In this document: positions 1 to 5,810 of the stretch, piece by piece
Layout: the number at the start of each line of letters is the position of its first letter
Position numbering within the stretch: the first letter of the stretch is position 1
Source of the DNA: an uncultured Pseudomonadota bacterium
Lineage (GTDB): Bacteria; SAR324; NAC60-12
DNA: 8,788 nt
NCBI GenBank assembly: GCA_913052275.1
Contig: CAJXDX010000065.1
Span: 1-8,788 of the forward strand
Direction of reading: 5' to 3'
The notes under the pieces: generated by a model
Told to the model about the DNA's origin: nothing
Databases searched by the model: none
Seen by the model: the letters and a program-made list of their open reading frames with translations, nothing else
Position numbers and translations under genes: made by a program

Positions 1-27
1 AGTGTTTTTTGTCATCATATACAACGT

Positions 28-483
28 TTATGAGTGTTCACTCAGTGCACGTGCCACATCTCTTTGAGCTTCGCGTTTTTTCATATTTTGACGCTTATCG
101 TGTATTTTTTTTCCTCGTCCGATCGCAAGTTCCAATTTAATTAAGCCATCTTTCAGGTATATTTTAAGGGGAATCAGTGTCAGGCCCTGTTCTTTCAATT
201 GTCCATAAAGGCGACGTATTTCGGAGCGATGCAACAGTAAACGTCTCGGACGAAGCGGTTCATGATTATTTCTATTGCCATAGTCATAATGTGAAATATG
301 GGCATTTAGTAAAAAAGCCTGCATTTTTTCATCTACCCTGCAGTAACTTTCTGCAAGATTAATTCGTCCTGATCTGATGCTTTTAACTTCTGTACCTTTT
401 AAAACAATGCCTGCTTCGAAAGTTTTTTGTATGTCATACTCGAACCTTGCTTTGCGGTTTTTTGCAAGTGGTTTAATTTTCAT
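28..483 (-). CDS. smpB: SsrA (tmRNA)-binding protein SmpB
   Basis: SmpB binds tmRNA and delivers it to ribosomes stalled on truncated mRNAs, where it mimics the missing anticodon arm during trans-translation in the cytoplasm. The 151-residue product has the usual family length. It shows the N-terminal NRKARFEYDI block (residues 9-18), the core GTEVKSIRSGR (30-40) followed by NLAESYCRV, and the basic C-terminal GRGKKIHDKR (122-131) with a lysine/arginine-rich tail that enters the mRNA channel in the family. The ATG at 483 gives a normal SmpB N-terminus (MKIKPLAKNRKAR), but no clear Shine-Dalgarno precedes it. It lies 67 bp downstream of cca on the same strand, so cotranscription is plausible. 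No terminator can be seen in the 27 bases left of the stop. Family assignment is certain from the motifs; regulation is not evident. Confidence 0.97.
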   Translation of the reverse strand: MKIKPLAKNRKARFEYDIQKTFEAGIVLKGTEVKSIRSGRINLAESYCRVDEKMQAFLLNAHISHYDYGNRNNHEPLRPRRLLLHRSEIRRLYGQLKEQGLTLIPLKIYLKDGLIKLELAIGRGKKIHDKRQNMKKREAQRDVARALSEHS

Positions 484-550
484 ATCAATGGATCATTTGT
501 GAATAAGAAAGCAGAATGAAGAAAAATCAATTAGATGGCTGGTGGAGTCA

Positions 551-1942
551 TTACGCAATACCTGCCAGATCAGGGTAATTAGATTTTGCCCATGATATTG
601 CTTGCTCATTTGTCTGCAGGTCACCGTTTAATTGCTTTTCAAAAGCCAGCTTCAAAATTTTTCCCATTTCCGGCCCGGGAGACATTCCCAGTTTTAACAA
701 GTGTTTTCCCATAAGCAGAGGACGCGGCCCCTCATCTTTAACGTTCATCCTTTCAGCTTCTGCCAGCAGCCAGTCTCCTGCCTCAAAACATTCCCTTTCC
801 TTTTCAGTCAGATTTCTCCCTAGATAGTCCGCTTTTGCCAGCAGAATCAGATCAGGTATCCGGACACGTAATGCGAGTCGCCTGATTGTTCCGGAATTAA
901 TCCGGCCACGCTCATTGAAAAGTTGTATTGGCCGGAGGTGTTCTTTAACCATACTGGTTACTTGCTTAATTAGATCCCGATCATCAGTAAGCCTCTGCAG
1001 AAACTGTAAAGTGGGAGCGATACCGTCCGTATCATGGGAAGGACTTCTCCAGCGCCCGCGTAAAAATTTGGTTGTAAGAGGCTTGCCAAAATCGTGACAA
1101 AGCGCTCCAAACATCAACACCATATCTTTTTTTTCAATGCCTGTTCTGAGCCTTGCAGCTTCGTCAAGTACCATCAGGGTGTGAGTCCATACATCTCCCT
1201 CAGGGTGCCATTTCGGGTCCTGGGGAACTCCAATAAGCGCCTTGAGTTCCGGAAAATAGTTTAAGACTCCAAGTTGTTTTGCAGCCTTTAAACCAATGGA
1301 GGGTCTTTTTGCCTTCAATAGCAACTTCCGAAATTCTTCAAATATTCGTTCTCTTGGCAGCTCAGAAAGATCTAATTTTCTGCAGAATTTTGCAGTTTGA
1401 GCTGAAATTTTAAATTCAAGCCGTGCTGAGAACTGCATGGCTCTAAAAACTCTCAGGGGATCTTCAGCAAAAGCCGGCCCTACATGCCTTAATTTTTTAT
1501 GTTTTATATCCTCAATACCTTCAAATGGATCCAGCAGAGTATTTTCAAGCAGATCATAACCCATGCTGTTAACAGTAAAGTCGCGTCGGGACGCAGCCTC
1601 CTTGAAACTCATTGCGGGGTCGGTAGTAATCTTAAAGCCACGATGGCCTTTGCCGGTCTTTTGTTCTCTTCTGGGCAGGCTGAAATCGTATTCTGCTGTT
1701 GGTGTTTTCAGTTTCAGAACCCCAAAGGATTTTCCTGCAGCATGTATGTTTCCAAATTCTTGCAGCACAGATTCCAATTCCTGCATACTCAAGCCGAAAA
1801 CTTCCACATCCAAGTCCTTGGAAATTCTCCGGTCCATGAAATGGTCACGTACTGCTCCACCAACAAGAATTCCGCGTCCTTTGGAACTGGCAATTGATTT
1901 TGCTATTTTATTTAGTTCTGAAGAAACCGGGAGGCGGGACAT
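551..1942 (-). CDS. cca: CCA-adding tRNA nucleotidyltransferase with HD domain
   Basis: This enzyme adds or repairs the 3'-terminal CCA of tRNAs using CTP and ATP. Numbered from the ATG at 1942 (463 residues), the nucleotidyltransferase head shows ILVGGAVRD (25-33), the metal-binding DLD pair (Asp43, Asp45), RRDFTVNSM (119-127) and EDPLRVFRAMQF (160-171). An HD phosphohydrolase-type domain follows, with HPEGDVWTHTLMVLDEAARL (His254 in WTH) and LCHDFGK (His283-Asp284), as in the multifunctional Cca of E. coli. The frame stays open to a TTG at 2020, adding 26 residues (MSCLVWWSLK...). I prefer the ATG because family members start shortly before GGAVRD, although neither start has a strong ribosome site; a weak GAGG lies 4 bases before the TTG. 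I see no poly(A) polymerase signature. It could be a CC- or A-adding specialist if the genome has a second homologue. Confidence 0.93.
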   Translation of the reverse strand: MSRLPVSSELNKIAKSIASSKGRGILVGGAVRDHFMDRRISKDLDVEVFGLSMQELESVLQEFGNIHAAGKSFGVLKLKTPTAEYDFSLPRREQKTGKGHRGFKITTDPAMSFKEAASRRDFTVNSMGYDLLENTLLDPFEGIEDIKHKKLRHVGPAFAEDPLRVFRAMQFSARLEFKISAQTAKFCRKLDLSELPRERIFEEFRKLLLKAKRPSIGLKAAKQLGVLNYFPELKALIGVPQDPKWHPEGDVWTHTLMVLDEAARLRTGIEKKDMVLMFGALCHDFGKPLTTKFLRGRWRSPSHDTDGIAPTLQFLQRLTDDRDLIKQVTSMVKEHLRPIQLFNERGRINSGTIRRLALRVRIPDLILLAKADYLGRNLTEKERECFEAGDWLLAEAERMNVKDEGPRPLLMGKHLLKLGMSPGPEMGKILKLAFEKQLNGDLQTNEQAISWAKSNYPDLAGIA

Positions 1943-2085
1943 GTAGGTTTCATGGAATAAATGAAAAATTTTGCAAGCACCTTCAACTATTTTAAGAGAC
2001 CACCATACCAAACAACTCAATTTGCCTCAGGTATAATTCTTTGGCAAGCAGATTGATTTAGTTTTGATGTACGTATTCTAAGTGC

Positions 2086-2114
2086 TTTATACCAGCAAAA
2101 ATTTAACTAAACAG
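2086..2114 (-). promoter_or_regulatory. Candidate sigma70 promoter for cca (extended -10)
   Basis: Read on the minus strand, CTGTTT (2109-2114) is followed after 17 bases by TATAAA (2086-2091). The -10 is preceded directly by TGG, which fits an extended -10 element. Transcription would start near 2079, leaving a leader of about 60 bases to the TTG at 2020 or about 137 to the ATG at 1942. The -35 match is only moderate and AT-rich sequence produces such hits by chance, so this is tentative. Confidence 0.35.
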
Positions 2115-2231
2115 GAATATTATTTGATAATTTAATTTCTGCGGCGATCTTTTATACCGTGGAATTGCTAATCTAAATGATGTAAAAATTACTTATAAAA
2201 TCAAACATATAAAAATTGAATTAAACTAACA

Positions 2232-2250
2232 CAGCAATATTTATTTGCTG
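2232..2250 (-). terminator. Weak hairpin downstream of uxs, possible terminator
   Basis: CAGCAA and TTGCTG form a perfect 6-bp stem around a 7-base AT loop, 45 bases past the uxs stop. There is no clean U-tract after it in the minus direction, so it is not a standard intrinsic terminator. It may only stabilise the uxs mRNA end or be a chance inverted repeat. Confidence 0.22.
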
Positions 2251-2295
2251 ATCATAAACTTTAATGTGAAATTCATTCAATATTATGGACATGAT

Positions 2296-3234
2296 TCAGT
2301 TATCTTTTAATAACTTTTCAAAATAATCGATTGTTGGCCTTAGGCCCTCTTGGAGAGTTATTTCCGGCTGCCAGCCAAGTCTTTGTTTAGCCAGTGAAAT
2401 ATCCGGTCTTCGCCGAACCGGATCATCTTCTCGTGCATCTACTTTTACTATTTTGGAGACTGAATTAGTCATTTCTAGAACTTTTTCGGCCAATTCAATA
2501 ATAGTGAATTCATCCGGATTTCCTGTATTTACCGGGCCCGTAAAATTTTCTGTTTTCATCATACGGTACAACGCATCCACCAACTCTGTTACGTAACAAA
2601 AGCTTCGGCTTTGTTGTCCGTCTCCGTGAATGACTATAGGTTCACCTCTTAGTGCTGCAACAATAAAGTTGCTTACAACTCTTCCGTCATCAGGGTTCAT
2701 TCTTGGTCCGTAAGTATTAAATATTCGCACGATTTTTACATCGATCTGACTTTGCCTGTGATAATCCATCATTAAAGTTTCGGCCACACGCTTGCCTTCA
2801 TCATAACAACTGCGCAATCCTATGGGATTAACATGTCCTGCATAACTTTCCGGTTGAGGATGTACTTGAGGATCACCGTACACTTCGGAAGTTGATGCCT
2901 GTAAAATGCGGGCTTTAACCCTCTTTGCCAAACCAAGCATGTTAAGCGTTCCCATAACACTGGTTTTCACGGTTTTTACAGGATTATACTGATAGTGAAC
3001 CGGAGAAGCCGGGCAGGCCAGATTAAATATCCAGTCAACTTCTACTAGAATCGGCTGCACTATATCATGTCGGATCAGTTCAAAATTTGGGTTATCCTGC
3101 AACTGCAGCAAATTTGATTTTTTCCCTGTAAAGAAATTGTCGATAGCAATAACTTCGTGTCCTTCATTAATCAGCCTGTCGCAAAGAAATGAACCTACGA
3201 AACCAGCGCCGCCAGTAACTAGTACTTTTTCCAT
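2296..3234 (-). CDS. uxs: UDP-glucuronate decarboxylase (UDP-xylose synthase)
   Basis: This NAD-dependent extended short-chain dehydrogenase converts UDP-glucuronate to UDP-xylose and CO2, supplying pentose for surface or exopolysaccharide in the cytoplasm. The 312 residues show the Rossmann motif TGGAGFVG (Gly8, Gly11, Gly14), the NAD-ribose Asp32 in IDNFFTG, and NLACPASPVHYQ (71-82), which separates this subfamily from galactose epimerases. Catalytic STSE (Thr115, Glu117) and the YxxxK pair (Tyr144, Lys148) are present. The sugar-binding stretch FNTYGPRMNPDDGRVVSNF and GDGQQSRSFCYV follow. The ATG at 3234 starts directly at the beta strand before the glycine motif, so it is secure, though no Shine-Dalgarno is visible. 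It stands alone in this window, without glycosyltransferases beside it, and is transcribed divergently from recA. UDP-glucose dehydrogenase, which would make its substrate, is not in the window. Confidence 0.93.
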   Translation of the reverse strand: MEKVLVTGGAGFVGSFLCDRLINEGHEVIAIDNFFTGKKSNLLQLQDNPNFELIRHDIVQPILVEVDWIFNLACPASPVHYQYNPVKTVKTSVMGTLNMLGLAKRVKARILQASTSEVYGDPQVHPQPESYAGHVNPIGLRSCYDEGKRVAETLMMDYHRQSQIDVKIVRIFNTYGPRMNPDDGRVVSNFIVAALRGEPIVIHGDGQQSRSFCYVTELVDALYRMMKTENFTGPVNTGNPDEFTIIELAEKVLEMTNSVSKIVKVDAREDDPVRRRPDISLAKQRLGWQPEITLQEGLRPTIDYFEKLLKDN

Positions 3235-3272
3235 TTGAAAAATTTAATTAATAGTGAAAAAGAGCAGTAGTT

Positions 3273-3301
3273 ATTATATTCAACATGGCTCCAAGGTTCA
3301 A
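3273..3301 (-). promoter_or_regulatory. Sigma70-type promoter for uxs
   Basis: On the minus strand TTGAAC (3296-3301) is separated by exactly 17 bases from a perfect TATAAT (3273-3278). Transcription would begin near 3266, giving a leader of about 32 bases before the uxs ATG at 3234. Position, spacing and a consensus -10 make this the best promoter match in the window. It was predicted by eye only. Confidence 0.6.
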
Positions 3302-3303
3302 GT

Positions 3304-3328
3304 TACCTGTGGTTTATAACTACCTGTG
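3304..3328. repeat. Short direct repeat TACCTGTG, 17-bp period
   Basis: TACCTGTG occurs at 3304-3311 and again at 3321-3328, and the overlapping octamer CTGTGGTT at 3307-3314 recurs at 3378-3385. The pair starts three bases upstream of the uxs -35 hexamer, where an activator could bind. The repeat is short and might be chance. Confidence 0.3.
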
Positions 3329-3418
3329 ATGTATGAGTAAAGCAGCAAGTGATCTATAGAAAAGTTCATATAGCAGGCTGTGGTTCTTTAACATATACTA
3401 AGGATTTTGAATATAACA

Positions 3419-3447
3419 TTGCGACTATAACATAGTCAGATTATGAT
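3419..3447 (+). promoter_or_regulatory. Candidate recA promoter
   Basis: TTGCGA (3419-3424) and TATGAT (3442-3447) are separated by 17 bases, matching sigma70 hexamers at four and five of six positions. Start of transcription would be near 3454, leaving a leader of about 170 bases before recA. The spacer holds a perfect inverted repeat (3423-3437), which supports this being the controlled recA promoter. A TATAAT nearer the gene (3527-3532) lacks a good -35 partner. Confidence 0.5.
3423..3437. promoter_or_regulatory. Palindrome in recA promoter, candidate LexA operator
   Basis: GACTATAACATAGTC is a perfect inverted repeat with 6-bp arms and a 3-base centre, lying between the -35 and -10 of the candidate recA promoter. 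A repressor bound there would block RNA polymerase, and recA is typically a LexA target. The sequence does not match the E. coli, Gram-positive or Geobacter LexA boxes as I recall them, so the link to LexA is inference from position. Confidence 0.4.
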
Positions 3448-3614
3448 TTTGATTATTACATTATATGCAATCTAATAAACATATTTAACAAAATGATAGG
3501 CACTTTAATACAACCCTTGACTGAGGTATAATTAATGAGCAAAACACCGGGAAAGTCATTTAAATCCAAATAGTTAAAATTCACGATGAAAATAGAGAAT
3601 AATAAAAGCTTTTC

Positions 3615-3621
3615 AAGGAGG
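3615..3621 (+). promoter_or_regulatory. Strong Shine-Dalgarno of recA
   Basis: AAGGAGG sits four bases before the recA ATG at 3626 and fixes the start. It is the only canonical Shine-Dalgarno before a gene in this window. Confidence 0.85.
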
Positions 3622-3625
3622 AATC

Positions 3626-4663
3626 ATGGTTACTGAAGAAAGACAGAAAGATTTGGAAGCAGCAATACTGCAAATTGAACGTCAGTTTGGAAAAGGTGCA
3701 ATCATGAAGATGGATGGGTCTTCAGTAGGGCATTATCCTGCAGTTAGCTCCGGAAATTTAGCTTTGGATATTGCACTTGGAATCGGCGGGTTACCTCGAG
3801 GTAGAATTATTGAAATTTATGGACCTGAAGCTTCCGGTAAAACCACATTAGCACTGTGCGCAATTGCTGAAGTACAAAAAAAAGGAGGAATCGCTGCTTT
3901 TGTTGATGCAGAGCACGCGTTTGACCGAAATAACGCCAAAACATTAGGTGTACAGGTCGAAGACCTTTTGCTGGCTCAGCCGGATTATGGTGAGCAGGGT
4001 CTGGAAATAGCTGAGCAGCTTGTAAGAGTAGGTAAAGTGGATATTGTTGTTGTTGACTCAGTAGCTGCTCTGGTTCCAAAAAACGAGCTGGAAGGTGATA
4101 TGGGTGATTCTCACATGGGCTTGCATGCTCGTTTGATGTCCCAGGCACTACGTAAATTGTCTGGTGTTGCTTCAAAGTCAAATACCATTTTCATTTTTAT
4201 CAACCAGCTTAGGTCAAAAATTGGAGTAGTTTTCGGGAATCCAGAGACAACAACTGGAGGAAATGCGCTCAAATTTTATTCAAGTGTCCGTCTGGATGTT
4301 AGACGTGCAAGCCAGATTAAGAGCGGAGATGAGGTGAAAGGGCACCGTATGAAAATTAAGGTTGCAAAAAATAAATTGGCACCACCATTTCGTACGGCAG
4401 AGGTTGATTTGATTTATGGAGTTGGAATTTCCAGGATGGGGGTATTAATTGATCTGGCCATGAATGAAGATATTGTGCAGAAAAGCGGTACATGGTTTTC
4501 CTACAATAATGAACGCCTGGGACAGGGACGAGACAACTCAATCAAGTTTCTGGAGGAAAATCCTGAAATTGCGGAAGCCATCAATCTTGAAGTCCGAAAA
4601 ATTCACAAACTTGATTCTCAAGTTGTGAATGAAGAATCGAATGAAACTTCTGCTGCAGAATGA
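3626..4663 (+). CDS. recA: Recombinase RecA
   Basis: RecA forms ATP-dependent filaments on single-stranded DNA, performs strand exchange and triggers LexA self-cleavage in the SOS response. The 345 residues align with E. coli RecA without gaps through the core. They show Walker A GPEASGKT (66-73), catalytic Glu96 in DAEH, Walker B VVVDS (141-145), loop L1 around EGDMGDSHMG (156-165), loop L2 from Asn193 to Thr210 and conserved Tyr264. The C-terminal tail is short and mildly acidic. Several normally invariant-looking positions differ: AEHAFDRNNA has Arg101 and Asn103 where E. coli has Pro and the adenine-stacking Tyr, and L2 reads LRSKIGVVFG with Ser197 and Val202 in place of methionines. The start is fixed by AAGGAGG. 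The stop overlaps the mnmH start by ATGA, so translation of the two is probably coupled. Confidence 0.97.
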   Translation: MVTEERQKDLEAAILQIERQFGKGAIMKMDGSSVGHYPAVSSGNLALDIALGIGGLPRGRIIEIYGPEASGKTTLALCAIAEVQKKGGIAAFVDAEHAFDRNNAKTLGVQVEDLLLAQPDYGEQGLEIAEQLVRVGKVDIVVVDSVAALVPKNELEGDMGDSHMGLHARLMSQALRKLSGVASKSNTIFIFINQLRSKIGVVFGNPETTTGGNALKFYSSVRLDVRRASQIKSGDEVKGHRMKIKVAKNKLAPPFRTAEVDLIYGVGISRMGVLIDLAMNEDIVQKSGTWFSYNNERLGQGRDNSIKFLEENPEIAEAINLEVRKIHKLDSQVVNEESNETSAAE

Positions 4664-5787
4664 ATAAGTCACACTTTTATTCAGTCCAGCCGAAACAGTA
4701 TTTGGGAAAAATTGAATCTTTTCTGAATGGCTTTCTAGATGAAGTTTCAGTGAAAGAGGCTCTCTGCGAAGAAAATACTCTGATTGATGTACGTACAGCT
4801 CAGGAATACGAAAAAGGGAGCATTCCAGACGCATTCAATTATCCATTGTTCGATAATTTGGAGCGGGCTGAAATTGGAGTAATTTATAGAAAGATAGGCA
4901 AAAATGCTGCGGTTGTAAAAGGAATGGAGTTTTTTGAACCAAGAATTCAGCAATTTCTCTCGTCTCTTACAGATTTAAAATCTAAACGGCTTGTTGTCTT
5001 TTGTGCCCGTGGTGGAATGAGATCAGCATCTGTAGTCAGGCTTCTTCAGCATCAAGGTTTTTTGGCGGCTCAATTGCAGGGAGGCTACAAAAGTTATCGT
5101 AGTTATGTGCTTAAGCAACTCGGGAATCCTGTACCTCCACTGATTGTACTGCATGGGCGTACAGGCGTTGGCAAGACCTTGTTGCTGAAAAAACTTCCGG
5201 ATCATCTGGACTTAGAAGAATTTGCAGGACATAGGAGTTCGTTGTTTGGAGCAATTAATAAAACTCCTCAGACACAAAAAAATTTTGAAGCTCTGCTCGC
5301 TAAAAAAATTCTTGAACTTCCAAATACAATACCTGTTTTCATTGAGGGAGAGAGCAGGAAGGTTGGAAAAGTATTTATACCTCAGGCTCTTGCAGATGCT
5401 ATGAAATATGGGACTCTTGTGCTGCTGCATGCATCACTTGATACACGAATACGGCGAATTGTAGAAGAATATAAAATTTGTAATGAGCAGACTTTCCTGC
5501 AAACTGATTCAATATTGCAATCAATGCAAAAAGTACTGGGAAAGAAAAAAGTCGAACAATTGCGCCAGTGGCTAAGAAAAGGCGATTTTGAGAACATAGT
5601 CCATGTACTTCTTGAAGAATATTATGATCCACGCTACCAGCATGCAATGCGCATGAACGAATATGCTCTGAAACTTTCTGCTGAGGATCTGAATATTGCT
5701 GCAGAAAAACTTGTACGATTCCGAAGCGGCATAGTCAGCTGCAGAGATAATATTCTCCAAACAGCACAAAACAATCAATTAAATTAG
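4660..5787 (+). CDS. mnmH: tRNA 2-selenouridine synthase (rhodanese + P-loop)
   Basis: MnmH (SelU, YbbB) replaces sulfur by selenium in 2-thiouridine at wobble position 34 of tRNA-Lys, -Glu and -Gln. It acts through a geranylated intermediate and uses selenophosphate from SelD. The 375 residues match the family size. A rhodanese domain (about 30-150) has LIDVRTAQEYEKGSIPDA and the active-site loop FCARGGMRS with Cys115. It is followed by a P-loop domain with GRTGVGKT (166-173), the family block LDLEEFAGHRSSLFG (183-197), FIEGESRKVG (227-236) and YYDPRY (321-326). The block differs from the usual DLEGLAxHRGSxFG at two glycine positions. The ATG overlaps the recA stop (ATGA) and has no own Shine-Dalgarno, so it is likely read by coupled reinitiation and shares the recA promoter. 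Presence of mnmH predicts selD elsewhere in the genome. Confidence 0.94.
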   Translation: MNKSHFYSVQPKQYLGKIESFLNGFLDEVSVKEALCEENTLIDVRTAQEYEKGSIPDAFNYPLFDNLERAEIGVIYRKIGKNAAVVKGMEFFEPRIQQFLSSLTDLKSKRLVVFCARGGMRSASVVRLLQHQGFLAAQLQGGYKSYRSYVLKQLGNPVPPLIVLHGRTGVGKTLLLKKLPDHLDLEEFAGHRSSLFGAINKTPQTQKNFEALLAKKILELPNTIPVFIEGESRKVGKVFIPQALADAMKYGTLVLLHASLDTRIRRIVEEYKICNEQTFLQTDSILQSMQKVLGKKKVEQLRQWLRKGDFENIVHVLLEEYYDPRYQHAMRMNEYALKLSAEDLNIAAEKLVRFRSGIVSCRDNILQTAQNNQLN

Positions 5788-5810
5788 TTTTGTGTTCATA
5801 TTTGAATCAT

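Larger units (their letters stand above)
2021..2295. other. AT-rich gap between uxs and cca, no gene
   Basis: This gap lies between two minus-strand genes; it is about 350 bases if cca starts at 1942. It is strongly AT-rich and holds no convincing reading frame or RNA gene. The only structure I can support is the candidate cca promoter at 2086-2114 and a short hairpin at 2232-2250. The size of the gap suggests that uxs and cca are separate transcription units. Confidence 0.6.
3235..3625. other. Divergent uxs/recA regulatory region
   Basis: This 391-bp gap separates divergently transcribed uxs and recA. From left to right I see the uxs promoter (3273-3301), a direct repeat of TACCTGTG (3304-3311 and 3321-3328), a related CTGTGGTT at 3378-3385, a plus-strand promoter with an internal palindrome (3419-3447), a possible 12-codon leader frame (3535-3573) and the recA ribosome site (3615-3621). 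No protein gene of family-recognisable size or tRNA is present. Confidence 0.6.

Noticed and set aside
40..60. GCACGTGC palindrome inside smpB, parS-like core
   Set aside because: It shares only the CACGTG centre with parS and lies in coding sequence; flanks do not match.
177..362. Plus-strand frame opposite smpB
   Set aside because: Antisense to a conserved SmpB core with no independent ribosome site or motif.
2031..2040. AGGTATAATT shared between the cca upstream region and the recA upstream region
   Set aside because: Ten AT-rich bases on the plus strand, pointing away from cca in the first case; no accompanying conserved sequence, so chance is likely.
3498..3515. Sigma54-like GGCAC upstream of recA
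   Set aside because: No GC-containing -12 element follows at the right spacing.
3517..3532. TTGACT followed by TATAAT upstream of recA
   Set aside because: The two hexamers are only 4 bases apart, so they cannot be a -35/-10 pair; with 16-18 bp spacing TATAAT has only a poor -35. It remains a possible second start but is not listed as a promoter.
3604..3613. AAAAGCTTTT palindrome before the recA ribosome site
   Set aside because: Too short and AT-rich to be a terminator or operator on its own; no loop for a stable hairpin.
3876..3888. Run of eight A followed by GGAGG inside recA, like a slippery site or an internal ribosome site
   Set aside because: It encodes the normal Gln-Lys-Lys-Gly-Gly stretch of RecA, there is no in-frame start at the right distance, and RecA is complete in one frame.
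3807..4181. Long minus-strand reading frame inside recA, and similar antisense frames in mnmH, cca and the TPR gene
   Set aside because: All lie opposite well-conserved genes, have low-complexity or atypical composition and no recognisable motifs, so they are shadows of the real coding strand.
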